DNA from: Streptomyces aureus
Lineage (GTDB): Bacteria > Actinomycetota > Actinomycetes > Streptomycetales > Streptomycetaceae
Direction: 5' to 3'
NCBI RefSeq assembly: GCF_000725495.1
Contig: NZ_JNZD01000048.1
Location: forward strand, 1-37,522
Length of the DNA: 37,522 nucleotides
Part shown: piece after piece, positions 1 through 7,854 of the stretch
Numbering within the stretch: position 1 is the first letter of the stretch
Layout: each line of letters begins with the position of its first letter
Notes under the pieces: generated by a model
Database searches by the model: none
What the model was told of the DNA's origin: nothing
Seen by the model: the letters and a program-made list of their open reading frames with translations, nothing else
Translations under genes and position numbers: made by a program

Positions 1-1
1 G

Positions 2-385
2 GCCTCCATGTCCTCGCCGTCCTCCCTGCTGCACTGGACCCGCCGCATGATCGAGATCCGCAAACAGAACAAGGCCTTCGGACTCGGCACCTACACCGAG
101 CTGCACTCCACCAACCCCGCCGTCCTCGCCTTCCTGCGCGAAGCGCCCTCCGACGAGGGCGAGGGGGACGACGACCTGGTGCTGTGCGTGCACAACTTCT
201 CCCGCTTCGCCCAGCCCACCGAACTCGACCTGCGCGAGTTCAACGGCAGGCACCCCGTCGAACTCATCGGCGGCGTCCGCTTCCCGGCCATCGGCCGACG
301 TCCGGGACCCTGCCGGGTTCCGGACCCCGGACCCGGACCCCGAATCCGGCCGCCGGCAGCCGGCGGCCGTTTTCCGCGCGCGTGA
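2..385 (+). CDS. treS: Trehalose synthase (maltose alpha-D-glucosyltransferase), 3' end only, altered C-terminus
   Basis: TreS interconverts maltose and trehalose and feeds maltose to maltokinase (Pep2) in the cytosolic GlgE pathway. Only the C-terminal part is in the window; it runs in from the left edge. The stretch containing SLLHWTRRMIEIRKQNKAFG, then NPAVLAFLRE and VLCVHNFSRFAQPTELDL, is typical of the end of the GH13 barrel and the C-terminal beta domain. Family members normally continue after ELIGG..FP.IG with a last conserved strand of about 25 residues ending near GFYWF. Here homology stops at FPAIG (about base 292) and a 31-residue Pro/Arg/Gly-rich tail runs to a TGA at 383-385. That tail overlaps a perfect terminator hairpin. 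The enzyme is therefore probably C-terminally truncated; activity cannot be judged. The next glucan gene, pep2, lies 3.7 kb downstream instead of adjacent. Confidence 0.85.
   Translation, partial: ASMSSPSSLLHWTRRMIEIRKQNKAFGLGTYTELHSTNPAVLAFLREAPSDEGEGDDDLVLCVHNFSRFAQPTELDLREFNGRHPVELIGGVRFPAIGRRPGPCRVPDPGPGPRIRPPAAGGRFPRA
347..373 (+). terminator. Rho-independent-type terminator at the end of treS
   Basis: A perfect 10-bp G/C stem (347-356 with 360-369) has a 3-nt CAG loop and is followed directly by TTTT (370-373). It lies inside the aberrant 3' tail of treS, just before its stop codon, so it should cut treS transcription off from everything downstream. Confidence 0.75.
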
Positions 386-1070
386 CCAACGGGCGCGCCC
401 GGACAGGCGAGTTGGCCGATTTCATGTGCCCGGAGGGCGCACGGCCGCGCGCAGCCACCGGCAGGGAAGCCCTGGTTTCGGCACTCGCCGGAACCGGACA
501 CACCGCCCTTGACACCCCATTAGCGGCTGTCTCGCCATCTTTAAACCGCCCTGATGTCACGGTTCGATAACGCAGCCTCCACACTTCGTTCACATGCTTC
601 CCACGATGCACACACACCCCTAGTCTGATCTTGGCCACCTCGACGGAGGCCACTCCCTGGGGGGGAGTTCACGGCATGTGCACAGCGCGGGAGTGGATGA
701 GATTGCCCAGGCCAGGCACCGTTTTATAGCGGCTCACCCGCTCGGCGGACCGGCGCATCGCGCCGGCGGACGACCTCACGGCCGCCCGGCCGCCGACCCG
801 ACGTCGTGCGCGTCCTGTGAAGACCGCGGCGACGGGACGACCCGGGAATCCGCTCTGTTCCCCGGGTGAAGGGCCCGTCCTGTCGCCGCCCTGCTTCCGA
901 CCCGCACTCGGACACGGAGATCCCGCGGGGCTCCGCGGCTCTCCCCCCGGCCGGCGCGGGGGGATTCGTACGCCCCCGAGCGAATGCCCCCGCGCCTCCC
1001 CCGGCGCGCCCGAACGGCCCACCACCCCCGTACCGCCCGCGGGTCCGAACTCGTACGCAGGAGACATCAG
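386..1070. other. 685-nt non-coding stretch between treS and the signal peptidase gene
   Basis: No convincing gene. It presumably holds the promoter of the downstream cassette. Visible items are a T-rich patch near 540, a purine-rich GGGGGAG (about 660-666) placed like a ribosome binding site 8 nt before ATG 675, and the resulting 17-codon ORF 675-728 that ends at TAG. A weak 7-bp hairpin (840-846 with 861-867) lies further on. The overlapping longer reading frames on both strands are Arg/Pro/Gly-rich and look like GC-driven shadows. The start-like sequence before a very short ORF could be a leader peptide or the remnant of a lost gene. Confidence 0.4.
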
Positions 1071-1691
1071 TTGAAGCTGGCAGTACGCAGTGCGACGGCG
1101 GAGCCCGCTGAGGCGCCCGAGCCCGCCGGGGCTCCGGACGCCGAACGGCCGGCCGGGCGCCGGCACTGGACCCACCGGGCCCTCTCGGCCCTGCTGAGTC
1201 TCCTGGTCGTGGTGCTCGCCGTCGGCTTCGCGCTCGCCGCCTACGCGGTCAAGTCCGGCCATTGGGAGGCCAGTTCGGTCCTCAGCGGCAGCATGGAGCC
1301 GAAACTCCCGACCGGTAGCGTCGTCATCGCCCAGCGGGAGCCCGTGAGTTCACTGACGGTCGGCGACGTCGTCATCTTCCACCGCCCCGACGAGCCGGAG
1401 CGCCAGGTCGTCCACCGGATCGTCAGGATCACGCCGTCCGCACAGGGCCCGGTCCTGGAGACCAAGGGCGACGCCAACCGCACCCAGGACCCCTGGCGCG
1501 TCCGCCCCGAGGGCGACACCGCCTGGATCGTCCGTCACGACGTGCCGTACGTCGGCTACGCGGTCACGGCGATCCACACCGAAACCGGCTTCCGGATCCT
1601 GCTCGGCGCGGCCGCCGTGCTGATCCTGGGCGGCGTCGCCGTCCTGCTGTGGCGCCCGAGGAAGCCCACCCCGCAGACCACCACCCCCTAG
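1071..1691 (+). CDS. Signal peptidase I, SipW/ER type (peptidase S26B)
   Basis: A 206-residue membrane peptidase. The start is TTG 1071, preceded by AGGAG (1059-1063) with 7-nt spacing. An alanine/proline-rich cytosolic N-terminus leads into TM1 (about residues 37-59). The catalytic box VLSGSMEP follows with the nucleophile at Ser74. HRIVRI carries His115 where bacterial-type enzymes have the general-base Lys, and TKGDANRTQDPW carries the conserved Asp134. TM2 is at about 174-194 with a short basic tail. The Ser/His arrangement and second TM are those of ER/archaeal signal peptidases and of Bacillus SipW, which matures TasA-family fibre proteins. Three genes for just such substrates follow directly downstream, so it most likely is their dedicated processing enzyme. 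Product class is secure; substrate assignment rests on context. Confidence 0.88.
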   Translation: MKLAVRSATAEPAEAPEPAGAPDAERPAGRRHWTHRALSALLSLLVVVLAVGFALAAYAVKSGHWEASSVLSGSMEPKLPTGSVVIAQREPVSSLTVGDVVIFHRPDEPERQVVHRIVRITPSAQGPVLETKGDANRTQDPWRVRPEGDTAWIVRHDVPYVGYAVTAIHTETGFRILLGAAAVLILGGVAVLLWRPRKPTPQTTTP

Positions 1692-1817
1692 GGCACCGGG
1701 AGTACCTCCCGTGACACGACGCCGGGCGGCACCCAGCCAGGGAGCCGCCGGGGCGAGCCGTGTCCTGCCCCGGGCGCGAGCCCGAACCTCACCCATCCCA
1801 CAGAAAGGCCCATCACC

Positions 1818-2366
1818 ATGGCCATCTCCACGAAGAAGAAGGCGGTCGCCGCCGCCGCGATCGCCGTCGGCGGCCTCGCCCTCATCGGCGCCGGTGCCGG
1901 TGCCACCTTCACCGACACGGTGACCGCGCAGACGAACCTGCGCTCCGGCCACGCCGACCTGAACATCGTCAAGGCCGAGGGCGCCACCTCGGCGTACGAC
2001 GGTGTCGCGCCGCACGCCACCTACACCTGGGGCGGTACCTCGGCGTGGAACATCGTGGACGGCAACTACGCCGTTCTCGACGGTGAGCAGCTCCTGGGCT
2101 CCTCCACCAGCCGTCTGGTCACCAACTTCACCGTCGAGAACGACGGCACCGCCGGTGCCGGTGTCGCGTTCGACGTCGTGAAGAGCGGCGACCTCGGCGG
2201 CGCCCTGAACGTCAAGGTGACGCGCGTGGACTCCACGACGGACGCCGCCTGGCTGAACAAGGGCGCCAAGGCCACCTACAAGGTGGAGATCGAGGTCAAG
2301 AACCTCGACAACTCCTGGCAGAACCTGACCGGTTCGGTCGCCGTCAAGGTCACCGCCACCTCCTGA
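1818..2366 (+). CDS. TasA/camelysin-like exported protein 1 (SipW-type signal peptide)
   Basis: A 182-residue secreted protein. ATG 1818 follows an AGAAAGG ribosome binding site. The N-terminus MAISTKKKAVAAAAIAVGGL is a basic stretch plus a hydrophobic core, ending GAGAGA-TFTDTVT, with predicted cleavage about A29/T30. The aromatic/Ser/Thr/Asp residues just after the cleavage site are the hallmark of SipW-dependent signal peptides (compare A-YFSDTET in TasA). The mature ~153 residues are Thr/Asn/Val-rich with alternating hydrophobic strands, including a FTVENDGTAGAGVAFDV region, as in TasA-type beta-sandwich domains. It has no cysteines, no LPXTG motif and no C-terminal membrane anchor. By family analogy it could be a secreted fibre or matrix subunit; no function is proven. 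It lies 126 nt after the signal peptidase gene on the same strand. Confidence 0.85.
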   Translation: MAISTKKKAVAAAAIAVGGLALIGAGAGATFTDTVTAQTNLRSGHADLNIVKAEGATSAYDGVAPHATYTWGGTSAWNIVDGNYAVLDGEQLLGSSTSRLVTNFTVENDGTAGAGVAFDVVKSGDLGGALNVKVTRVDSTTDAAWLNKGAKATYKVEIEVKNLDNSWQNLTGSVAVKVTATS

Positions 2367-2379
2367 TCCACCACCGCGT

Positions 2380-2433
2380 GAGTGGACCGCGGCCTCCGAC
2401 CGCTTCCATCGGCCGGAGCTCCGCGGCCCACTC
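2380..2433 (+). terminator. Long imperfect hairpin after TasA-like gene 1
   Basis: Arms GAGTGG/CCACTC, CCGCGG/CCGCGG, CTCCG/CGGAG and CCG/CGG are stacked with single mismatches or bulges around a 7-nt loop. There is no U-tract, so this may be an mRNA 3'-end stabiliser or partial terminator rather than a full stop. Confidence 0.5.
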
Positions 2434-2460
2434 CGCACACGCCCCGGTCCAGTGACCACC

Positions 2461-2494
2461 GACCCGCCGCGGGATTGCCCTCCCGCGGCGGGTC
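2461..2494 (+). terminator. Perfect 14-bp hairpin upstream of TasA-like gene 2
   Basis: 2461-2474 pairs perfectly with 2481-2494 around the loop TTGCCC; no U-tract follows. It is the second of two hairpins between TasA-like genes 1 and 2, about 90 nt before the next start codon, and could attenuate or process the polycistronic mRNA. Confidence 0.55.
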
Positions 2495-2582
2495 CGGGCG
2501 CTGCGGCCACCCTACGGGCCCACCGGCCGCACCGGGCCGACGCCCCCGCACGCCGGAGCACCGCTCCCGAAAGGTCTTTCCC

Positions 2583-3080
2583 ATGGCCATCTCCAACAAG
2601 AAGAAGGCGGTCGCCGTCGCGGCGATCCTGGCCGGCAGCATCGGCCTGGTGAGCATCGGCAGCGGCGCCGTGTTCACCGACACCGTGACCGCCGAGTCCA
2701 CGGTCAAGGCCGGCACCGCCAGGATCGCGATCCAGGCGGACGGCTGGACGATCGGCGACCACGGCCACACGGCCACCCTCGCCGAGCCGCTGCTGATCAC
2801 CTCCTCGACGCAGGAGATCGCCGTCCCGCTCAACAGCTCGAACCTCACCGTCTGGAACCACGGCGACATCCCGGTGACCTTCGACGCGAGCGTGGCGCGA
2901 TCCGGCGACCTCGACGTCCAGGTGTCGCTGGAGCGCACCGGCGGCGACACCGGCGGCTCCGACACGGTCGCGCCGGGCCAGTACGTCCAGTACCGGGTCG
3001 TGGTCAAGGCCACGAACCTCGGCAACGAGTCCTCCGGCAAGTCCGCCAAGGTCACGTTCAAGGTCGACGCCACCGCCTGA
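2583..3080 (+). CDS. TasA/camelysin-like exported protein 2 (SipW-type signal peptide)
   Basis: A 165-residue secreted protein that starts at ATG 2583 behind a GAAAGG-type ribosome binding site (about 2569). The reading frame is open 67 codons further upstream, but the start chosen gives an N-terminus MAISNKKKAVAVAAILAG matching the previous gene, including the same first twelve bases. The hydrophobic core ends SIGSGA-VFTDTVT, with predicted cleavage A29/V30, the same position as in its neighbours. The mature part (~136 residues) has strand-like blocks (IAVPLNSSNLTVWNHGDIPVTFDASVARSGDLDVQVSL) and no Cys. It is a paralogue of gene 1, with a similar signal peptide but a well diverged mature domain. 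It is likely another substrate of the SipW-type peptidase at 1071. Confidence 0.83.
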   Translation: MAISNKKKAVAVAAILAGSIGLVSIGSGAVFTDTVTAESTVKAGTARIAIQADGWTIGDHGHTATLAEPLLITSSTQEIAVPLNSSNLTVWNHGDIPVTFDASVARSGDLDVQVSLERTGGDTGGSDTVAPGQYVQYRVVVKATNLGNESSGKSAKVTFKVDATA

Positions 3081-3105
3081 GCCGGGCGCGTCCCGCACGG
3101 CCCCA

Positions 3106-3151
3106 GCCCACCCCGTCCGTCCCGGCCCCGCGCCGGACGGGCGGGGTGGGC
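3106..3151 (+). terminator. 17-bp hairpin between TasA-like genes 2 and 3
   Basis: 3106-3122 pairs with 3135-3151 over 17 bp with one T-G wobble, leaving a 12-nt loop. No U-tract is present. With the hairpins after gene 1 it means every gap within the TasA-like cluster carries a strong stem. Confidence 0.6.
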
Positions 3152-3228
3152 CCCGGCGTTCACCGCCATGGCGCCCCTCCACCGGGGCGTAGACCCGACC
3201 CCAGCTCGATCAGAAGGGCGCACCACCC

Positions 3229-3873
3229 ATGGCCATCTCCGACCGGAGAAAGATCGCGGCCGTCCTCGTACTGGCCGCGGGCGGCATCGGCCTCGTCGGC
3301 GTGAGCAGCGGTGCCACGTTCACCAGCGCCGTGACGGGGTCCTTCACGGTCACGGCGGACCTCCCTCCCACCCCGACGGCCACGGCCACGGTCACCGCCG
3401 AGCCCACGGTGTCGGCTCCCGTGACCCCCACGGCCCCGGCGACGGGTGACCCGGACCCCACGGCCACCGGATCCGCCACGCCCACCCCGACACCCACGCC
3501 CACGCCCACGAAGACCGCCAAGCTGACCACCGGCGCGCTGAATTCCAGCGACTGGTTCACGAACAGCGCCCCGGACTACGTGTACAAGAACAAGGAGATC
3601 AAGTTCACCGGGGCCGCCCCGCTGATGATCGGAGCCTTCACCGCGCAGAACAGCGGTGACCTCGATCTGAGGGTCACGGCCACCGCCGGCCCCCCGGCCG
3701 GCCTCGCCGGGAAGGTCACGGCCGAGGTCAGACAGACCGGCGGAACGGCCGTGCTCAAGCCCGGCGGCTCCGCCCGCTACGAGCTCTGGCTCACGCCCGT
3801 GAAGCCGGGCGACACCGTCTCCAAGGACCTCGCGGGGAGCATCCACCTCGTGCTCGCGTCCACGGTCGTCTGA
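3229..3873 (+). CDS. TasA/camelysin-like exported protein 3 with Pro/Thr-rich linker
   Basis: A 214-residue secreted protein that starts at ATG 3229 after AGAAGGG (about 3209-3215). The signal peptide MAISDRRKIAAVLVLAAGGI ends GVSSGA-TFTSAVT, with predicted cleavage A29/T30, as in the other two. Unlike them it has a low-complexity Pro/Thr/Ala segment (about residues 44-97, ending in PT repeats) between the signal region and a C-terminal domain of about 115 residues (LTTGALNSSDWFTNSAPDYV to the end) rich in Thr, Gly and Val. Such linkers often span cell wall in actinobacterial surface proteins and may be O-mannosylated. This one could therefore be the wall-spanning or minor subunit, comparable in role to TapA; that is inference. 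It is the last gene of the cassette; pep2 follows after 223 nt. Confidence 0.82.
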   Translation: MAISDRRKIAAVLVLAAGGIGLVGVSSGATFTSAVTGSFTVTADLPPTPTATATVTAEPTVSAPVTPTAPATGDPDPTATGSATPTPTPTPTPTKTAKLTTGALNSSDWFTNSAPDYVYKNKEIKFTGAAPLMIGAFTAQNSGDLDLRVTATAGPPAGLAGKVTAEVRQTGGTAVLKPGGSARYELWLTPVKPGDTVSKDLAGSIHLVLASTVV

Positions 3874-4096
3874 CCCGGGCCCCCGGGGGCGGCCCCGGCC
3901 GAGCGCGAACGCGGGAGTGAACGGCGCACGGGTGTCCAGGTCTGGTATCACCCACCGGAATTGGACACCCTTGTGCCGTGTCCGCAGGAAATCTCCCGGA
4001 CCCACTCGACCGAAAAGGCCCCCGGGCGGGGCGGTTTCCACGGCTTCGCCCGGGGCACGCATCAGTAAACCCCGACCCCGGGGAAAGGACGCGACC

Positions 4097-5506
4097 ATGT
4101 CGGAAGCCGTCACACGCACCGCGCCCCCAGGTCCCGGCCTTCTGGCGTCGCTGGACCCGCTCCTGCGCGACTGGCTGCCACGGCAGCGCTGGTTCGCGGG
4201 CAAGGGACGGCCCGTCACCGGGCTCTCCCTGGTGACCGCCACCGAACTGCTGCCGGCGAAGGGTCCGATCGGCCTCTACCACCTGCTGGCGCGCGCCCAT
4301 CAGCCTCCCGTCCCGGGCGGCACCGAGGGCGTCCCCGGCGACTGCTACCAGCTGCTGATCGGCGTGCGCGAGGCGCTGCCGCCCCGGCTGGCACCGGCGC
4401 TGATCGGGCATCTCACCGAGGGGCCGCTCGCCGGACGCACGGTGTACGAGGCCCTCTACGACCCGCAGCCGGCCGAGGTGCTCCTGGAGGCCCTGCGCTC
4501 CCGGGCCCGCGTCGGCGGGCTGCGTTTCGAGCGGGACACCGGCCAGGAGATACGGACCGGTCTCGTACCGCGGATGATGACCGCCGAGCAGTCCAACTCC
4601 TCGGTGGTCTACGGCGACACGTTCATCCTGAAGTTACTGCGGCGGGTCGTGTCCGGCGTCAACCCCGACCTCGAACTGCCGCTGGCCCTGGCCCGCGAGG
4701 GCTGCGCGCGGGTGCCGGCGCCCACCGCCTGGATGCGGGCCGAACTGTCCGGGGAGTCGTACGTCCTCGGGGTGCTCCAGCCGTTCGTGCAGGGCGCCTC
4801 GGACGGCTGGGAGCTGGCTTTGCGCGAGCTCGCCAAGGGCCAGGACTTCGCCGCCGAGGCGCGGGCGCTGGGGCGGGCCACCGCGGAGGTGCACACGGCC
4901 CTGGCCCGCGCGCTGCCCGTGGTGACGCTCGGCCACGCCCGTGTCGGGCCCCTGGTCGAGGCCATGACCGAACGGCTGGAGGCCGCGGTGCGGGCGGTGC
5001 CCCTGCTCCGGCCCCACGCGCCCGGCCTGCGGACCGCGTTCGAGGCGCTGGCGGATCTGTCCGCCGAGGGCCACACGTGGACGGCCCAGCGCATCCACGG
5101 CGATCTGCACCTCGGCCAGTGCCTGCGCTCCCCGGACGGACGGTGGTCGCTCATCGACTTCGAGGGCGAACCCTCGAAACCGCTCGCCGAGCGCCGTCTG
5201 CCCCAGCCCCCGGCGCGCGACATCGCGGGCATGCTCCGCTCGTTCGACTACGCCGCCCACTCCGTGCCCCGGGTGCCCGGCACCACGGGGACCTCGCCCG
5301 CGACCGGCTGGGCCGACGCCTGCCGGGCCGCCTACTGCACCGGCTACGCAGAGGTCACCGGACTCGATCCGCGCACGGACCCCGTGCTGCTGCGCGCCTT
5401 CGAGACCGACAAGGCGGTGTACGAGGTGGTGTACGAGGCCCGGCACCGCCCCGACTGGCTGCCTGTTCCGCTGGCGGCCGTGCGCCGGCTGGCCGCGTCG
5501 CCCTGA
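4097..5506 (+). CDS. pep2: Maltokinase (Pep2/Mak), contains a TTA codon
   Basis: A 469-residue cytosolic kinase that phosphorylates maltose with ATP to maltose-1-phosphate, the GlgE substrate. ATG 4097 follows GGAAAGGA. Residues 20-70 (LLRDWLPRQRWFAGKG) are the typical maltokinase N-cap. The eukaryotic-like kinase core shows HGDLHLGQ at about 334-341 (catalytic Asp336) and DFEGEP at about 354-359 (metal-binding Asp354). Length fits the family. Leu180, in FILKLLRR, is encoded by TTA (4634-4636). I found no other in-frame TTA in the window, so translation may depend on the bldA tRNA. In related genomes pep2 directly follows treS; here the SipW/TasA cassette intervenes. The 223 nt upstream may hold its own promoter; GTGTCCA (3932-3938) and TGGACAC (3962-3968) form an inverted repeat there. 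Confidence 0.93.
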   Translation: MSEAVTRTAPPGPGLLASLDPLLRDWLPRQRWFAGKGRPVTGLSLVTATELLPAKGPIGLYHLLARAHQPPVPGGTEGVPGDCYQLLIGVREALPPRLAPALIGHLTEGPLAGRTVYEALYDPQPAEVLLEALRSRARVGGLRFERDTGQEIRTGLVPRMMTAEQSNSSVVYGDTFILKLLRRVVSGVNPDLELPLALAREGCARVPAPTAWMRAELSGESYVLGVLQPFVQGASDGWELALRELAKGQDFAAEARALGRATAEVHTALARALPVVTLGHARVGPLVEAMTERLEAAVRAVPLLRPHAPGLRTAFEALADLSAEGHTWTAQRIHGDLHLGQCLRSPDGRWSLIDFEGEPSKPLAERRLPQPPARDIAGMLRSFDYAAHSVPRVPGTTGTSPATGWADACRAAYCTGYAEVTGLDPRTDPVLLRAFETDKAVYEVVYEARHRPDWLPVPLAAVRRLAASP

Positions 5507-5589
5507 TCCCCGTGCGCCCCCCTGCTCCTTGCCCCTGTGCCCGGTTCACCCGCCTGTGCCCAGCTCACCCGCCCGAGGAGGCCCTGCCC

Positions 5590-7799
5590 GTGACGTCCCG
5601 CCCCCGGTCCGACGACACTCCCAAGAAGAAGAGCGCGAGGAAACCGGCCACCGGGAAGAAGCCACCCGCCGAGCGGCCCGCCACCGGGAAGAAGGCGCCG
5701 AAGAAAACGGCGGCCGACGCGGCGGCCGGGACGACCGGTCCGGCCTCCGCCCAGGTCGGCGCGGTGGACCGGCGACGGCTGCTCGACGGGACGCACCACG
5801 ATCCGCACGGAGTGCTGGGGGCCCACCCGGTGCCCGACGGCGTCGCCTTCCGGGCCTTCCTCCCGTACGCGCTCGGGGTCACCGTCGTCACGGAGGGCCT
5901 GCGCGCGGAACTCGACGACGACGGGGACGGCTTCTTCTCGGGGCTGCTGCCGCTGCGCACGGTCCCGGACGGGTACCGGCTGGTCGTGGCGTACGAGGGG
6001 ACCGTGCAGGAGGGCGAGGACCCCTACCGGTTCCTGCCCGCGCTCGGCGAGCTGGACCTGCATCTGATCGGCGAGGGCCGGCACGAGGAGCTGTGGCGGG
6101 CGCTCGGCGCGGAGCCGATGGAGCACCAGGGCGTCGGCGGCACGCGCTTCACCGTGTGGGCCCCCAACGCGCGCGGGGTCCGGGTCGCCGGCGACTTCAA
6201 CTTCTGGGACGGCTCCGGGCATCCGATGCGCTCGCTCGGCTCCTCCGGGGTGTGGGAGCTGTTCGTCCCGGCCGTCGGCGAGGGCGAGCTGTACAAGTTC
6301 GACATCTCCCGCCCGGACGGGTCCCGCACCCTGCGCGCCGACCCGATGGCCCGGCGCACCGAGGCACCGCCCGCCACGTCGTCGGTCGTCCACGCCTCCC
6401 ACCACGAGTGGCACGACGCGGAGTGGATGGCGAAGCGGGCGGACCGGCCGGTCCACGAGGCGCCGTTCTCCGTGTACGAGGTGCATCTGCCGTCCTGGCG
6501 ACCGGGGCTGACGTACCGCCAACTCGCTGATCAACTACCCGCCTACGTACGGGACCTGGGCTTCACGCACGTCGAGCTGATGCCGGTCGCCGAGCACCCC
6601 TTCGGCGGCTCCTGGGGCTACCAGGTCACCGGCTTCTACGCCCCCACCGCCCGCCTCGGCACCCCGGACGACTGCTCCGGGCCGCCCATCCCGACTGGGG
6701 CACGCTGGAGTTCGACTACGGCCGCCGCGAGGTCCGCAACTTCCTCGTCGCCAACGCCACCTACTGGTGCGAGGAGTTCCACATCGACGGCCTGCGCGTG
6801 GACGCGGTCGCCTCCATGCTCTACCTCGACTACTCCCGCGAGGCCGGTCAGTGGACCCCCAACGAGCACGGCGGCCGGGAGAACCTGGACGCGGTCGCCT
6901 TCCTCCAGGAGATGAACGCCACCGTCTACCGCCGCAACCCCGGGGTCGTCACCGTCGCCGAGGAGTCCACCGCCTGGGACGGGGTCACCCGGGCCACCCA
7001 CCACACCGGCCCAGGCGGCTTCGGCGGCCTCGGGTTCGGACTGAAGTGGAACATGGGCTGGATGCACGACTCGCTGGACTACGTGTCCCACGACCCGGTG
7101 CACCGCAAGTACCACCACGACGAGATGACCTTCTCGATGGTGTACGCCTACAGCGAGAACTACGTCCTGCCGATCTCCCACGACGAGGTCGTGCACGGCA
7201 AACGCTCGCTCGTCTCCAAGATGCCCGGCGACTGGTGGCAGCAGCGCGCCAACCTCCGCGCCTACCTCGCCTTCATGTGGGCCCATCCCGGCAAGCAACT
7301 CCTCTTCATGGGGCAGGAGTTCGCCCAGGGTGCCGAGTGGTCCGAGGCCCACGGCCCGGACTGGTGGCTGCTCGACCCCGCCTACGGCGCCGAACCCGAC
7401 CATCGCGGGGTCCGCGACCTGGTCCGCGACCTCAACAGCGCCTACCGGCACGAACCCGCGCTGTGGGAACGCGACACCGACCCGTCCGGCTTCGCCTGGA
7501 TCACGGGCGACTCCGCCGACGACAACGTCCTCGCCTTCCTGCGCCACGCCGCCGACGGCACGCCCCTGCTGGCCGTCTCCCACTTCTCCCCCGCCGTCCG
7601 CCACGGCTACCGCCTCGGCGTCCCCGAGGACGTCCCCGCCTGGCGCGAGGTCCTCAACACCGACGACCTGCGCTACGGCGGCGGCGACGTCACCAACCCC
7701 GACCCCGTCAAACCGGAACCCACCGGCTGGCACGGCCGGGCGGCCAGCATCCAGCTGACGCTGCCGCCGCTGGCGACGGTGTGGCTGCGGCCCGCGTGA
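5590..7799 (+). pseudogene. glgB: 1,4-alpha-glucan branching enzyme with internal frameshifting deletion
   Basis: GlgB makes alpha-1,6 branches in glycogen-like glucan. GTG 5590 follows AGGAGG with 8-nt spacing. A Lys/Ala/Pro-rich N-terminal extension (about 50 residues) precedes two CBM48-like modules and the GH13 barrel. The first frame is normal up to [15 protein letters not shown] (about residue 361, base 6672), then becomes nonsense. GlgB sequence resumes at 6672 in a shifted frame ([26 protein letters not shown]) and runs to the stop at 7799. It includes [13 protein letters not shown] (nucleophile Asp), TVAEEST (acid/base Glu) and [10 protein letters not shown]. The roughly 50 residues normally between GTPDD and AHPDWG, with GH13 conserved region I (DWVPAHF), are absent. 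The gene is thus broken, unless this is an assembly collapse. It lies 83 nt after pep2. Confidence 0.85.
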
Positions 7800-7813
7800 A
7801 CGGCTGACCGGAC

Positions 7814-7843
7814 CCGGTCCCCGGCGGTCACCGCGCCGGGGCC
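7814..7843. terminator. Hairpin between convergent glgB and helicase genes
   Basis: CCCCGGCG (7819-7826) pairs with CGCCGGGG (7834-7841) around a 7-nt loop, with some further outer pairing. It lies between two convergent stop codons and could serve both; there is no U-tract. Confidence 0.45.
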
Positions 7844-7854
7844 GGGCCGGACCG

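Noticed and set aside
1350..3182. A 610-codon minus-strand frame across the signal peptidase and TasA-like genes
   Set aside because: A GC-bias shadow. The plus-strand genes have ribosome binding sites, signal peptides and S26 motifs; this frame has none.
292..4096. Insertion sequence or integrase-mediated island around the SipW/TasA cassette
   Set aside because: No transposase, integrase, terminal inverted repeats or target duplication could be seen at the presumed junctions, so no mobile element is called.
6660..6700. Programmed ribosomal frameshift in glgB
   Set aside because: There is no slippery heptamer, and about 50 conserved residues are missing, so a shift alone could not restore the enzyme. 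Deletion or misassembly explains it better.
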